DNA of 64,000 bases. Source: an alpha proteobacterium SCGC AAA536-G10 (GTDB taxonomy: Bacteria > Pseudomonadota > Alphaproteobacteria > Puniceispirillales > Marisalimonadaceae). Position numbers and translations under genes: made by a program. Shown piece by piece: positions 19,425 through 27,751 of this stretch. A model generated the notes under the pieces. The model ran no database searches. It had not been told where the DNA came from and saw nothing but the letters and a program-made list of their open reading frames with translations. Location: NCBI GenBank assembly GCA_000384615.1, contig ARQU01000010.1, positions 1 through 64,000 on the forward strand, given 5' to 3'. The first letter of the stretch is position 1. The number at the start of each line of letters is the position of its first letter.

Positions 19425-20171
19425 CTAATAATTAAAAATTCCTACCTCACTTATCATCTTTGCTTTTTTTGTCATCAAACCATTTTTGTTATATAATTTT
19501 AATCCTGACATTAATTCTGTTGAACTTGCACCACCCTTTCTTGCTACTAAAATAATTCTCTTAGATGACTTTTTATAATTCGGCCAAAATGGAAAAATTT
19601 TAAATGAACCAGTTTTTTCTCTTAGATGATGCAATACTAAATCTAAAATTTCACTTGTTATAATTAAGAAAATTATACCTTTACTATTCAGTAATTTAAC
19701 TGAGCTATTTATCCATTGCTCTAAATTTTTCATCACTTTAGCATAATTTTCTAATTCGTTTTTAGATCTATTTTTATACTCTCTATAAAATGGAGGGTTA
19801 GATACAACAATGTCAAAAGTATTAACAAGAGGTTTGTTAATTTTTAAAATATCAATATTCAAAAGTTTAATCTGTTTTTTAAAATTATTATTTAAAATAT
19901 TTTCTTTAGCCAATTCAAGATACTGATCGTTGTTTTCTATTGCAGTAAGATTAATTTTTTCGTTTTTGTAAGCAATTATTAAACTTATAGTGCCTACCCC
20001 GGAACCAACATCAGCCAATAAAACATCTTTTTTTTTATATTGTTTCAAAAACCCGTTTACGAAAGCTGCTAAAAAAACTGCATCAAATCCATATCTGAAA
20101 CCATGTTTCAACTGAATGATTGAAATTTTTCCCTTTAATATATTGTCAACAGTTCTATTCATAGAATACAT
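19425..20171 (-). CDS. TrmN6-like tRNA/RNA adenine N6-methyltransferase
   Basis: Rossmann-fold SAM-dependent methyltransferase of the COG4123/TrmN6 type. The 248 residues have an N-terminal segment (ILKGKISIIQLKHGFRYGFDAVFLAAF) typical of tRNA1(Val) A37 N6-methyltransferases, SAM motif I DVGSGVGTISLII (about 57-69), and the N6-adenine catalytic motif NPPFY. The target base is inferred from the family, not shown. It is divergent from the polyprenyl synthase gene, with an 80-base shared upstream region. Confidence 0.85.
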   Translation of the reverse strand: MYSMNRTVDNILKGKISIIQLKHGFRYGFDAVFLAAFVNGFLKQYKKKDVLLADVGSGVGTISLIIAYKNEKINLTAIENNDQYLELAKENILNNNFKKQIKLLNIDILKINKPLVNTFDIVVSNPPFYREYKNRSKNELENYAKVMKNLEQWINSSVKLLNSKGIIFLIITSEILDLVLHHLREKTGSFKIFPFWPNYKKSSKRIILVARKGGASSTELMSGLKLYNKNGLMTKKAKMISEVGIFNY

Positions 20172-20257
20172 AATATCTCTTAAATTAAAGTTATATAAAG
20201 ATTTAATATATTTTATTAGCGAGTTATAATATAAAAATTGTAGTTTGGAAAATATTG

Positions 20258-21262
20258 ATGAATAAAATTATTAAAGAAAAATCTAGAGATAATGTAATTA
20301 AACTACATAAAGCTCTTGAACAAAGCTTACATGATGTTGATAAAGAAATAATAATTAGACTTGATAAATCTATACCCCTAATCAATGATATCGGAAAGCA
20401 CCTAATTAAAGCTTCAGGTAAAAGACTTCGTCCTCTTCTCACATTAGCTATGGCAGCACAATTTAACGATTATTCTAAAAATCCAAAAATATTAGCTGCT
20501 GCTGTTGAGTTTATTCATACTGCCACATTACTTCATGATGACGTTGTAGATGAATCATATTTAAGAAGAGGAAAAAAAACTGCTAATATGATTTGGGGGA
20601 ATGAATTTAGCGTTCTAGCTGGCGATTTTTTATTTGCTCAATCATTTGAATTAATGGTTGAAACAGGATCAATTAAAGCTTTGTCATGCTTAGCGACAGC
20701 ATCCTGTAAAATTACTCAGGGTGAGTTTCAACAAATGCAAATTTCAAATAAACCAGATACCAGTATTGAAAAATATTTTGAAGTTATAGGAAAGAAAACA
20801 GCTGAGTTATTTGCAGCGTCTTGTGAAAGCGGTGTAATAGTTGCTAGTGGGAATGTTAAGCAGCAAAAAGCTGCTTATAACTATGGATATAACTTAGGCT
20901 TAGCTTTTCAAATCGTTGATGATCTTATGGATTTTAATAATAATTCAAATAAAATGGGTAAAAATTTAGGTGATGATTTTAAATTAGGCAAGGTAACTCT
21001 GCCAATCATTTTAGCTTGGAAAAAAAGTAACTCATCAGAAAGAAAGTTTTGGGTTAAAACAATTAAAGAACTAAAACAAGAAACTTCTGATTTTAGCCAA
21101 GCATTAACTATCTTAAACAAATATAATATATTTGACGAGTGTAAAAATAAAGCACAAGAATTTATATCAATAGCTCAACAAGCGCTTTTTAAATTACCAA
21201 ATACAAAGTTTAAAGAATATTTATTTGGTTTAGCGGATGAGAGCATAGAAAGATCTAAATGA
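20258..21262 (+). CDS. ispB: Polyprenyl (octaprenyl-type) diphosphate synthase
   Basis: Long-chain trans-polyprenyl diphosphate synthase that makes the ubiquinone side chain from IPP and allylic diphosphate. The 334-residue protein has KRLRPLL, the first Asp-rich motif LLHDDVVDES (Asp94-98) and the second motif FQIVDDLMDF with GDDFKLGK. The annotated ATG at 20258 follows an in-frame TTG at 20255; the ATG is better spaced from GGAAAA. The chain length is not decidable from sequence. The divergent neighbour is the TrmN6-like gene; downstream is an HTH regulator 8 bp away. Confidence 0.95.
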   Translation: MNKIIKEKSRDNVIKLHKALEQSLHDVDKEIIIRLDKSIPLINDIGKHLIKASGKRLRPLLTLAMAAQFNDYSKNPKILAAAVEFIHTATLLHDDVVDESYLRRGKKTANMIWGNEFSVLAGDFLFAQSFELMVETGSIKALSCLATASCKITQGEFQQMQISNKPDTSIEKYFEVIGKKTAELFAASCESGVIVASGNVKQQKAAYNYGYNLGLAFQIVDDLMDFNNNSNKMGKNLGDDFKLGKVTLPIILAWKKSNSSERKFWVKTIKELKQETSDFSQALTILNKYNIFDECKNKAQEFISIAQQALFKLPNTKFKEYLFGLADESIERSK

Positions 21263-21270
21263 GAATATAA

Positions 21271-21921
21271 ATGAATAAAGTCTCAAAAAATAATTTTAAG
21301 TATAAAAAAGATATAGAAAATGACAATATAAGAGAGAAAATAAAAATTATTATTAAAAGAGATAAAAAGTATAATCTTCGTGATTTGTCCAGATCTCTAA
21401 ATAAAAATGATGCATATTTACAACAATATCTATTTCGAGGTACTCCTAAAATTCTTCCCGAGGAATATAGACACAGATTAGCTCAAATTCTTAATGTGAA
21501 GATCACAGAACTAACACCAAACTGGTTAAAAAAATTTACAGCTGAAGAAAAACTAATAACGATTAAAAATATAAAGACAGATTCACTTGATAACAACTAT
21601 ATCTCAATTTCACAAAAACTATTATTTGATACAGACTTCTCAAAATTAGAAAATTTATTTTTTTTCCAAAATAATACGAATAAAGGTATGGTAACCACTA
21701 TTGTGGATGTTGGAATAAATAAATATACAAAGCCTGACATATACCTTCTAAATGATAAAAAAAATTTCTTTTTGGCTTACATTGAAATAAGTCAAGTTAA
21801 TAATACTAAAATGAGTATAAAGCCATACTTAGAAACATTTTATCCATTCCATATCTCATCAGAAATATTAAAAGTAAGTGGAAAAGCTTTGTGGCAAGGA
21901 TCTAAAATATTTCAAAAATGA
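21271..21921 (+). CDS. HTH regulator with degenerate S24 (LexA/CI-like) C-terminal domain
   Basis: The 216-residue protein has an N-terminal helix-turn-helix region (about 38-75: NLRDLSRSLNKNDAYLQQYL, then ILPEEYRHRLAQILNV) as found in a group of alphaproteobacterial S24-peptidase-type regulators (NDAYLQQFL-type). The C-terminal half (about 105-215) has the length of an S24/LexA domain, but I cannot find the catalytic GDSM Ser or the partner Lys, so self-cleavage is unlikely. It overlaps the next methyltransferase gene by four bases. The family call is moderate; a DNA-binding regulator of unknown signal is the safest description. Confidence 0.65.
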   Translation: MNKVSKNNFKYKKDIENDNIREKIKIIIKRDKKYNLRDLSRSLNKNDAYLQQYLFRGTPKILPEEYRHRLAQILNVKITELTPNWLKKFTAEEKLITIKNIKTDSLDNNYISISQKLLFDTDFSKLENLFFFQNNTNKGMVTTIVDVGINKYTKPDIYLLNDKKNFFLAYIEISQVNNTKMSIKPYLETFYPFHISSEILKVSGKALWQGSKIFQK

Positions 21922-23261
21922 AAAGAAAAAATAAATTACCTCAAAACTTTGACTCTAAAGTTCTTGCAATTAACCACATTGGATCAAAAGGAGAAGGTGT
22001 TTCATATTTACATACGGAATTTAATTATAAAGAAAAAGAGTATAATTTTTTTATTCCTTTTAGTTTACCTAATGAAACAATTATAGCTCGACCTACTCAT
22101 TTTTCTTCAGAGGGAATAAGAGCAGAAATAATTGAAATAAAAGAGTCATCAATAGATAGAAACGATCCTCAATGCAGACACTTTTTTAAGTGCGGCGGAT
22201 GTACACTTCAACATTGGAAATTTAATAAGTATAAAAATTGGAAATTTAAAAAAGTTTCAACTCCAGTTTTAAAATTATCTTCAAATACTCATGTTAAGCC
22301 AATTATGGTATCATCTTTAAAAAGTAGAAGACACACTAAGTTTATGGCAAAAAAAATTGAAACTACTACAATAGTTGGTTTTAATGAATATAGAACTAAT
22401 TTTATTACTAAAATAAATGAATGTATTATAATTGATGAACAACTTGTAAAATTAATAAATAATATAGAAAAACCTCTTAATAATCTTCTTCAAATTGGTG
22501 AAACAATTAATATTCATGCTAACCTTTTAGATAATGGTATTGATTTGTTGATAGATGGATTAGATAAAGTTCCTTTCAATCAATTTACCGAACTTAATGA
22601 AACTTTATTACAAAATAATGTTATTAGATTTAACCGTAAGAGTGGAGATAAAACAACAGATCTTGTATTTATTACAACAAATACAAGCTTATCAAATAAA
22701 TTATTTTCCACGACTGTTTACCCTACTCCTGGTGGATTTTTACAGGCAACTATTGAAGGTGAAAACGCCATTATTAACAATACAATTAGTGCCCTAGAAA
22801 ATATCAATAAAAGTAAGCTGATATGTGAGCTTTTTTCTGGCTGTGGTACAATAACTATACCTCTTCTTTTAAAAAAGTATAAAATTCATGCTTTTGAAAT
22901 AAATAATGAAACTCTTGAGGCAATTAATAAAGTAGCAAGAAAACATGGCTTAAGTAATAACGTTGTTACAAAAAACAGAAATTTAAAAAAAACACCATTA
23001 AAACCAGAAGAATTAACAAAATATGACGCGATTATCATTGATCCACCAAGGTCAGGTGCACATTTGCAATTTTCAAATATTGCAACGTCTAAAGTACCAA
23101 TTGTAGTGAGTATTTCTTGCAATATTAATACATTTATTAGAGATTCCAAATCATTGATTGAAAATAATTATGAATTAAAATGGGTTCAACCAATTGATCA
23201 ATTTCTATTTTCTTCACATGTTGAAATAGTTGGTCTTTTTGAGATAAGAAAGGTTGATTAA
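21918..23261 (+). CDS. RlmD/TrmA-type 5-methyluridine RNA methyltransferase
   Basis: Class I SAM methyltransferase of the TrmA/RumA family that makes m5U in 23S rRNA or tRNA. The 447 residues include a TRAM-like N-terminus, four iron-sulfur cysteines (Cys86, Cys92, Cys95 in CRHFFKCGGCTLQHW, and Cys169 in INECII), SAM motif LFSGCGTITIPLL, IIDPPRSGA, and the catalytic Cys loop ISCNINTFIRDSKSL. It begins with a four-base overlap with the upstream regulator and is followed at once by the ribbon-helix-helix gene. Which uridine is methylated cannot be read from sequence. Confidence 0.92.
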   Translation: MKRKNKLPQNFDSKVLAINHIGSKGEGVSYLHTEFNYKEKEYNFFIPFSLPNETIIARPTHFSSEGIRAEIIEIKESSIDRNDPQCRHFFKCGGCTLQHWKFNKYKNWKFKKVSTPVLKLSSNTHVKPIMVSSLKSRRHTKFMAKKIETTTIVGFNEYRTNFITKINECIIIDEQLVKLINNIEKPLNNLLQIGETINIHANLLDNGIDLLIDGLDKVPFNQFTELNETLLQNNVIRFNRKSGDKTTDLVFITTNTSLSNKLFSTTVYPTPGGFLQATIEGENAIINNTISALENINKSKLICELFSGCGTITIPLLLKKYKIHAFEINNETLEAINKVARKHGLSNNVVTKNRNLKKTPLKPEELTKYDAIIIDPPRSGAHLQFSNIATSKVPIVVSISCNINTFIRDSKSLIENNYELKWVQPIDQFLFSSHVEIVGLFEIRKVD

Positions 23262-23465
23262 ATGTTAATCAAAAGATCTATAACGATAAATAAACACCGA
23301 ACTTCATTATCTCTAGAGAAAGAGTTTTGGGAAGCTATAAAAATAGTTTCTAAAATAAAAAATTGTTCGATTGAAAGTTTAATTACTCTAATAGATTTTA
23401 ATAGAAAAACCTCTTTAGCATCTTCTACAAGAGTTTTTCTATTACAATTTTTTAAAAATAATTAA
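23262..23465 (+). CDS. Ribbon-helix-helix domain protein (RHH_4-like)
   Basis: A 67-residue protein whose whole length matches the small RHH_4 (PF13467) pattern: KRSITINKHRTSLSLEKEFW, SIESLITLIDFNR and LASSTRVFLLQFF. The family binds DNA as dimers; target unknown. It starts in the base after the methyltransferase stop codon, so it is part of the same operon, and its 3' end overlaps the convergent uxaA-type gene by four bases. Confidence 0.85.
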   Translation: MLIKRSITINKHRTSLSLEKEFWEAIKIVSKIKNCSIESLITLIDFNRKTSLASSTRVFLLQFFKNN

Positions 23466-25009
23466 CCAGTAATTCCAATCTGCCATGGAGCAAATTCGTG
23501 ACGACCAAGGTTTAAAATTTCACTTTTTGTTTTTTTACCGGAGGCAAACGAAATAAATTCTTCAAAAATTTCAGCTCCCATTTCATCGATATTTTTGTTA
23601 CCGTCAATTACTAACCCACAATTAATGTCCATATCTTCGTTCATTTTTTCATAAAGATTAGTATTAGTGGCAAGTTTTATAGAAGGAGTTGGCTTAGCAC
23701 CAAAACATGATCCTCTTCCAGTAGTAAATGCGACTAAATTTGCACCTCCAGCAATTTGGCCTGTTGCAGAAACGGGGTCAAAGCCGGGGGTGTCCATAAA
23801 TACAAAACCCTTTTTAGTAACTTTCTCTGCATAATTATAAACTTCCATCAATCCACTTGTACCACCCTTCATTGCAGACCCTAGTGATTTTTCTAAAATA
23901 TTTGCAAGCCCTCCTTTTTGATTACCTGGGCTTACTATTCCATTTATTTGTACATCTCTACCTACAGAATAAACTTCTTTCCACCAAGTAACTTTGTCCA
24001 TTAATTTTTCTGCTACAGAAACACTCACAGCCCTAGCAGTTAAACTATTTTCAACACCATAAATTTCTGGTGTCTCTGACAAAATAGCAGTACCTCCATG
24101 ACTTACTAATATATCAACAGCTTTTCCTAAAGATGGGTTGGCAGATAAAGATGAAAAAGCATCTGAGCCACCACATTGAAGCCCAACCATCAGATATGAT
24201 AGAGGAGCCTCTTGCCTTTTAATTTTGTTAGCCTCATCTAACATTTCTTCTACATATTTTATACCAGCTTTAATTGTTGCGGTTGTTCCACCATTATCTT
24301 GCATAACTAAAGTTTTTAAATTTGAACTTTCATGTAACCCTTGATTGGTAAAAAGACCACCGACCTGACATCTTTCGCAACCTAATCCAACAACTAAAGA
24401 TGAGGCTACATTTGGGTGATTTATATATCCTCCCAGAGTTCTATGAAGCAGGTCCATAGGCTCTCCAGAAAGTTCCATTCCACATCCAGTAGAATGACTA
24501 AACGCAGCCACGCCGTCAACATTAGGATAATTTTTAAGAATTTCGTCAGTAAAATGTGCTGCAATTTCATGTACTACAGTCGCAGAACAATTTACTGTTG
24601 AAACTACTGCAATAAAGTTTCTAGTACCTACATTTCCATCTGGTCTTTTGTATCCCAAAAATGTTCTTTCACTTGATGCTTTTACAAATCTAGTTGGTTG
24701 ATATTTTGAACAGTATTCGTGGTCTCTACTAAATTCTTTAAAAACAACATTTGAATTAGTTAAAACCTGACCTTTAACTATATTAGAATCAGCAAAACCT
24801 ATAATGGTTCCATATTTATATATTGGGCTGCCTTTAGAAATATTCACTCTTGCAATCTTCTGTCCAGATAATATCGGCGAATCTAAAATAATATCAAAAT
24901 TTTTTAAATACTGTCCAGCTTTCATATTGTCTAATGCAATAATTATGTTATCTGAATCATTTAAAATTATACTTTTTAATTGTTCCTCATAAGTCTGATT
25001 ATGGTCCAT
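23462..25009 (-). CDS. UxaA family altronate/galactarate-type dehydratase
   Basis: Full-length (515 residues) UxaA family hydro-lyase: an N-terminal SAF domain (about 13-90, DSDNIIIALDNMKAGQYL) and a C-terminal catalytic domain with YKRPDGNVGTRN, HSTGCGMELSGEP, CGGSDAFSSLSANPSLG and TGRGSCFGAKPTPSIK. The family dehydrates aldonates or aldarates such as D-altronate or galactarate; the substrate here is not fixed by sequence. It is the last gene of a minus-strand cassette behind RraA-like and IlvD/Edd-like genes, suggesting sequential breakdown of a sugar acid. No transporter is linked in the window. Confidence 0.9.
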   Translation of the reverse strand: MDHNQTYEEQLKSIILNDSDNIIIALDNMKAGQYLKNFDIILDSPILSGQKIARVNISKGSPIYKYGTIIGFADSNIVKGQVLTNSNVVFKEFSRDHEYCSKYQPTRFVKASSERTFLGYKRPDGNVGTRNFIAVVSTVNCSATVVHEIAAHFTDEILKNYPNVDGVAAFSHSTGCGMELSGEPMDLLHRTLGGYINHPNVASSLVVGLGCERCQVGGLFTNQGLHESSNLKTLVMQDNGGTTATIKAGIKYVEEMLDEANKIKRQEAPLSYLMVGLQCGGSDAFSSLSANPSLGKAVDILVSHGGTAILSETPEIYGVENSLTARAVSVSVAEKLMDKVTWWKEVYSVGRDVQINGIVSPGNQKGGLANILEKSLGSAMKGGTSGLMEVYNYAEKVTKKGFVFMDTPGFDPVSATGQIAGGANLVAFTTGRGSCFGAKPTPSIKLATNTNLYEKMNEDMDINCGLVIDGNKNIDEMGAEIFEEFISFASGKKTKSEILNLGRHEFAPWQIGITG

Positions 25010-25044
25010 ATGATTTAACTCCCCTTACTTATGAAATATATACA

Positions 25045-25752
25045 TTAATTACTCTTTGACCAATCCTCGAAATCACTTTTCTCTTGTTCATCTGTTAATG
25101 GATATAACCCTTTTATTGACGAACCTTTTCGAACTTTTTCAATTACGTAATCCTCATAAATTGTCATGGATTTTACCTCATCAGCAATCCCTTTTACTAT
25201 ATGAGCTGGTATTACCACCACTCCTTCTTTATCGCCTACCAATAAATCTCCGGGCCATACTGCTACATCACCACAACCTATCGGCACATTAATGTCCACA
25301 GCCTGATGCAATGTAAGGTTAGTAGGAGACGACGCCCTATTATGATATGAGGGTATTTGCAAATTTTTTATCTCATTTGAATCTCTAAAACCTCCGTCTG
25401 TCACTACCCCAGCACACCCTTTAACCATTAATCTAGTAATCAAAATAGCGCCTGCAGAAGCGGCTCTTGGATCTTTACGACTATCAAATATTAAAACATA
25501 GTCCTTTGGACATTCCTCAACTGCAACTCGTTGAGGATGATTGGGATTTTTGAAAACTTCTAACGTATTGAGATCTTCTCTTGCTGGAATATATCTAACA
25601 GTAAACGCTAAACCAATCATATTTGGAAGATTTGGGTTAAGAGGAAAAATACCTTGAATAAACTGATTTCGAAACCCTCTTTTAAATAATGCTGTACATA
25701 TTGTTGCAACGCTTGAATTTAAGTAAGTTTTTTTTATTTCTTTATTTATCAT
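25045..25752 (-). CDS. RraA-like / 4-hydroxy-4-methyl-2-oxoglutarate aldolase family protein
   Basis: A 235-residue member of the RraA/HMG-aldolase fold. Signature segments are DYVLIFDSRKDPRAASAGAI, the Arg-containing GVVTDGGFRDSNEI, and GCGDVAVWPGDLLVGDKEGV. In the family these residues bind a divalent metal and a 2-keto acid; members include aldolases, decarboxylases and sugar-acid enzymes as well as the RNase E inhibitor RraA. The two neighbours act on sugar acids (9 and 35 bp away), so a keto-acid aldolase or decarboxylase is more likely than an RNase regulator. Substrate unknown. Confidence 0.85.
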   Translation of the reverse strand: MINKEIKKTYLNSSVATICTALFKRGFRNQFIQGIFPLNPNLPNMIGLAFTVRYIPAREDLNTLEVFKNPNHPQRVAVEECPKDYVLIFDSRKDPRAASAGAILITRLMVKGCAGVVTDGGFRDSNEIKNLQIPSYHNRASSPTNLTLHQAVDINVPIGCGDVAVWPGDLLVGDKEGVVVIPAHIVKGIADEVKSMTIYEDYVIEKVRKGSSIKGLYPLTDEQEKSDFEDWSKSN

Positions 25753-25760
25753 GTGACACC

Positions 25761-27494
25761 TTAAAAAATATCTGGTTCTTTAGCAGATTTTCCAAAATTT
25801 GTTTCTAAAAAATCAAAGTCACAACCATTATTTGCTTGTGTTACATGATTACTGTACATCCATAACCAACCCCTTCCCGCTTTAGGTTCTTTAGGTTTAA
25901 TTTTTTTTCTTCTTAAGGATAAAATTTCATTATCAACCAACATATTAATTGAGCGCAATTCGATGTCAATTTCAATAATATCGCCGGTCTCTAACAAGGA
26001 TAATGGACCACCTATAAAACTTTCAGGAGCCACATGAAGAATACACGCTCCATAGCTAGTGCCACTCATTCTGGCATCTGATATCCTAACCATGTCTCTA
26101 ACTCCTTTTTTGAGAAGTTTTTTTGGAATTGGCATCATGCCCCATTCAGGCATACCAGGACCACCAACTGGGCCAACATTTCTTAGCACTAAAATATGAT
26201 TTTCTGTTACATTAAAATCATCTCTGTCAATTATTTCTTTCATTTCAGGGTAACTATCAAAAACTATAGCTGGACCTTTATGTTTAAAGAATTTCATATC
26301 ACATGCAGCTGGTTTAATCACACAACCATCAGGAGCTAAATTACCTTTAAGCACTGCTAATGATCCTTCTTTATAAATTGGATTATCCAATGGACGAATT
26401 ATATCATCGTTGATAGTTTTTGTTTCAGAAATAATTTTTCTTAAACTTAGGCCTGAAACTGTTATTTCATCTAAATTAAGTTTTTCTCTCAATTCATGCA
26501 TTAGAGCTAAAATACCACCCGCATAAAAAAAGTCTTCCATTAAATAGTCTTTACCTGATGGTCTAATATTAGCAATAAGAGGAATTTCTCTTCCTTTTTT
26601 ATCTAAATCATCCATTGTTAAATTAACACTTGCTCGCCTTGCCATAGCAATTAAGTGAATGATAGCATTCGTAGAACAACCCATTGCCATAGCTACAGTA
26701 ACAGCATTATCAACTGATTTTTCAGTTATTATTTTAGATGGAGTTAAATCCTCCCAAACCATTTCAACAATTCTTCTTCCTACATCTGTTGACATTCTTA
26801 TGTGGTTTGAGTCTGCGGCAGGAATAGAACTGGCACCTGGTAAGGATAACCCAAGGGCCTCTGTTATAGCAGTCATTGTACTTGCGGTTCCCATTGTCAT
26901 ACAATGTCCGTAGGATCTAGCAATTCCAGCTTCAACATCTTCCCAATCTTTATTACTTATATTGCCCGCTCTTAATTCGTCCCAATATTTCCAACCATCA
27001 GAACCACTTCCTAAAAATTTACCTTTAAAATTACCTCTTAACATTGGACCAGCTGGTAAAAAAATCATGGGTAAATCTAAACTTATTGATCCCATTGTTA
27101 AAGCTGGTGCTGTTTTATCACAACCTCCCATTAAAACAACACCATCTATAGGATGGGATCTTATTAACTCTTCAACTTCCATTGACAGCATGTTTCTATA
27201 AAGCATGGTAGTAGGTTTTACATACATCTCTGCAAGAGAAATAGCAGGAAGTTCGACTGGAAACCCTCCAGATTGATATATACCTTTTTTAACGTCTTCA
27301 ACTCTCTGTTTAAAATGTGTATGACAAGGTTGTATATCAGACCACGTATTAATTATACCTATCAATGGTTTATTTTCCCAGTCATCTTTGCTCAAACCCA
27401 TCTGCATCGCTCTGGATCTGTGACCAAAAGACCTAACGTCTTGAGGGGAAAACCATCTTGAACTTCTTAAATCTTTATATTTTTTTTTAGTCAT
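25761..27494 (-). CDS. IlvD/Edd family sugar-acid dehydratase
   Basis: Iron-sulfur dehydratase of the IlvD/Edd superfamily, 577 residues. Cys ligand motifs can be placed: QPCHTHF (about 56), GGCDKTAPALTMG (about 123) and GHCMTMGTASTMTAI (about 196). TSYGACILHVAPES is present near the C-terminus. The length, GHRSRAMQMGL and genomic partners point to a pentonate/hexonate dehydratase group rather than branched-chain DHAD, but the exact substrate is not decidable. It is the first gene of the cassette, 92 bp after tRNA-Ile2 on the same strand, and the RraA-like gene follows 8 bp later. Confidence 0.9.
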   Translation of the reverse strand: MTKKKYKDLRSSRWFSPQDVRSFGHRSRAMQMGLSKDDWENKPLIGIINTWSDIQPCHTHFKQRVEDVKKGIYQSGGFPVELPAISLAEMYVKPTTMLYRNMLSMEVEELIRSHPIDGVVLMGGCDKTAPALTMGSISLDLPMIFLPAGPMLRGNFKGKFLGSGSDGWKYWDELRAGNISNKDWEDVEAGIARSYGHCMTMGTASTMTAITEALGLSLPGASSIPAADSNHIRMSTDVGRRIVEMVWEDLTPSKIITEKSVDNAVTVAMAMGCSTNAIIHLIAMARRASVNLTMDDLDKKGREIPLIANIRPSGKDYLMEDFFYAGGILALMHELREKLNLDEITVSGLSLRKIISETKTINDDIIRPLDNPIYKEGSLAVLKGNLAPDGCVIKPAACDMKFFKHKGPAIVFDSYPEMKEIIDRDDFNVTENHILVLRNVGPVGGPGMPEWGMMPIPKKLLKKGVRDMVRISDARMSGTSYGACILHVAPESFIGGPLSLLETGDIIEIDIELRSINMLVDNEILSLRRKKIKPKEPKAGRGWLWMYSNHVTQANNGCDFDFLETNFGKSAKEPDIF

Positions 27495-27586
27495 TTTTAC
27501 CCTTAAAGGTTTTATAATTTAAATAATCATAAAATATATTAATTAAAATTTCTCTAAAAAAATAATTAAGAATATTTTTTGGAAAA

Positions 27587-27663
27587 TGGTAGGCCTGGAG
27601 GGACTTGAACCCCCAACCACTCCGTTATGAGCGGAGGGCTCTAACCAGTTGAGCTACAGGCCT
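27587..27663 (-). tRNA. tRNA with CAU anticodon, probably tRNA-Ile2 (lysidine-modified)
   Basis: On the minus strand a complete cloverleaf of 77 nt including encoded CCA: acceptor arms AGGCCTG/CAGGCCT, D-arm GCTC...GAGC, anticodon stem CTCCG/CGGAG with loop CTCATAA (anticodon CAU), and a T-arm stem with GTTCAAG. CAU may mean elongator Met or Ile2. Known isoleucine determinants are satisfied: an A1-U72-type start, C4-G69, U12-A23, C29-G41 and A73, which favours Ile2. It lies between rpoD and the sugar-acid cassette, with no other tRNA nearby. Confidence 0.9.
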
Positions 27664-27668
27664 ATATA

Positions 27669-27687
27669 ATTATGATTTCTTCATAAT
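27669..27687 (-). repeat. Short inverted repeat in the leader of the tRNA gene
   Basis: ATTATGA and TCATAAT form a perfect 7-bp inverted repeat around a 5-base loop, six bases before the tRNA 5' end, between the rpoD stop and the tRNA. On the minus strand no U-tract follows, so it is not a classical terminator; it may affect processing of a tRNA-containing transcript. Short AT-only palindromes can arise by chance here. Confidence 0.35.
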
Positions 27688-27751
27688 ATTTATGCTGGTT
27701 TATACAATCACAAATTAACTATGTAAAGAGTAAGTATATAAAGATTAAACC

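Noticed and set aside
27587-27663. Elongator tRNA-Met instead of tRNA-Ile2
   Set aside because: The CAU anticodon allows either, but the acceptor start AGGCCTG, C4-G69 and C29-G41 favour Ile2. The call is kept as probable only.
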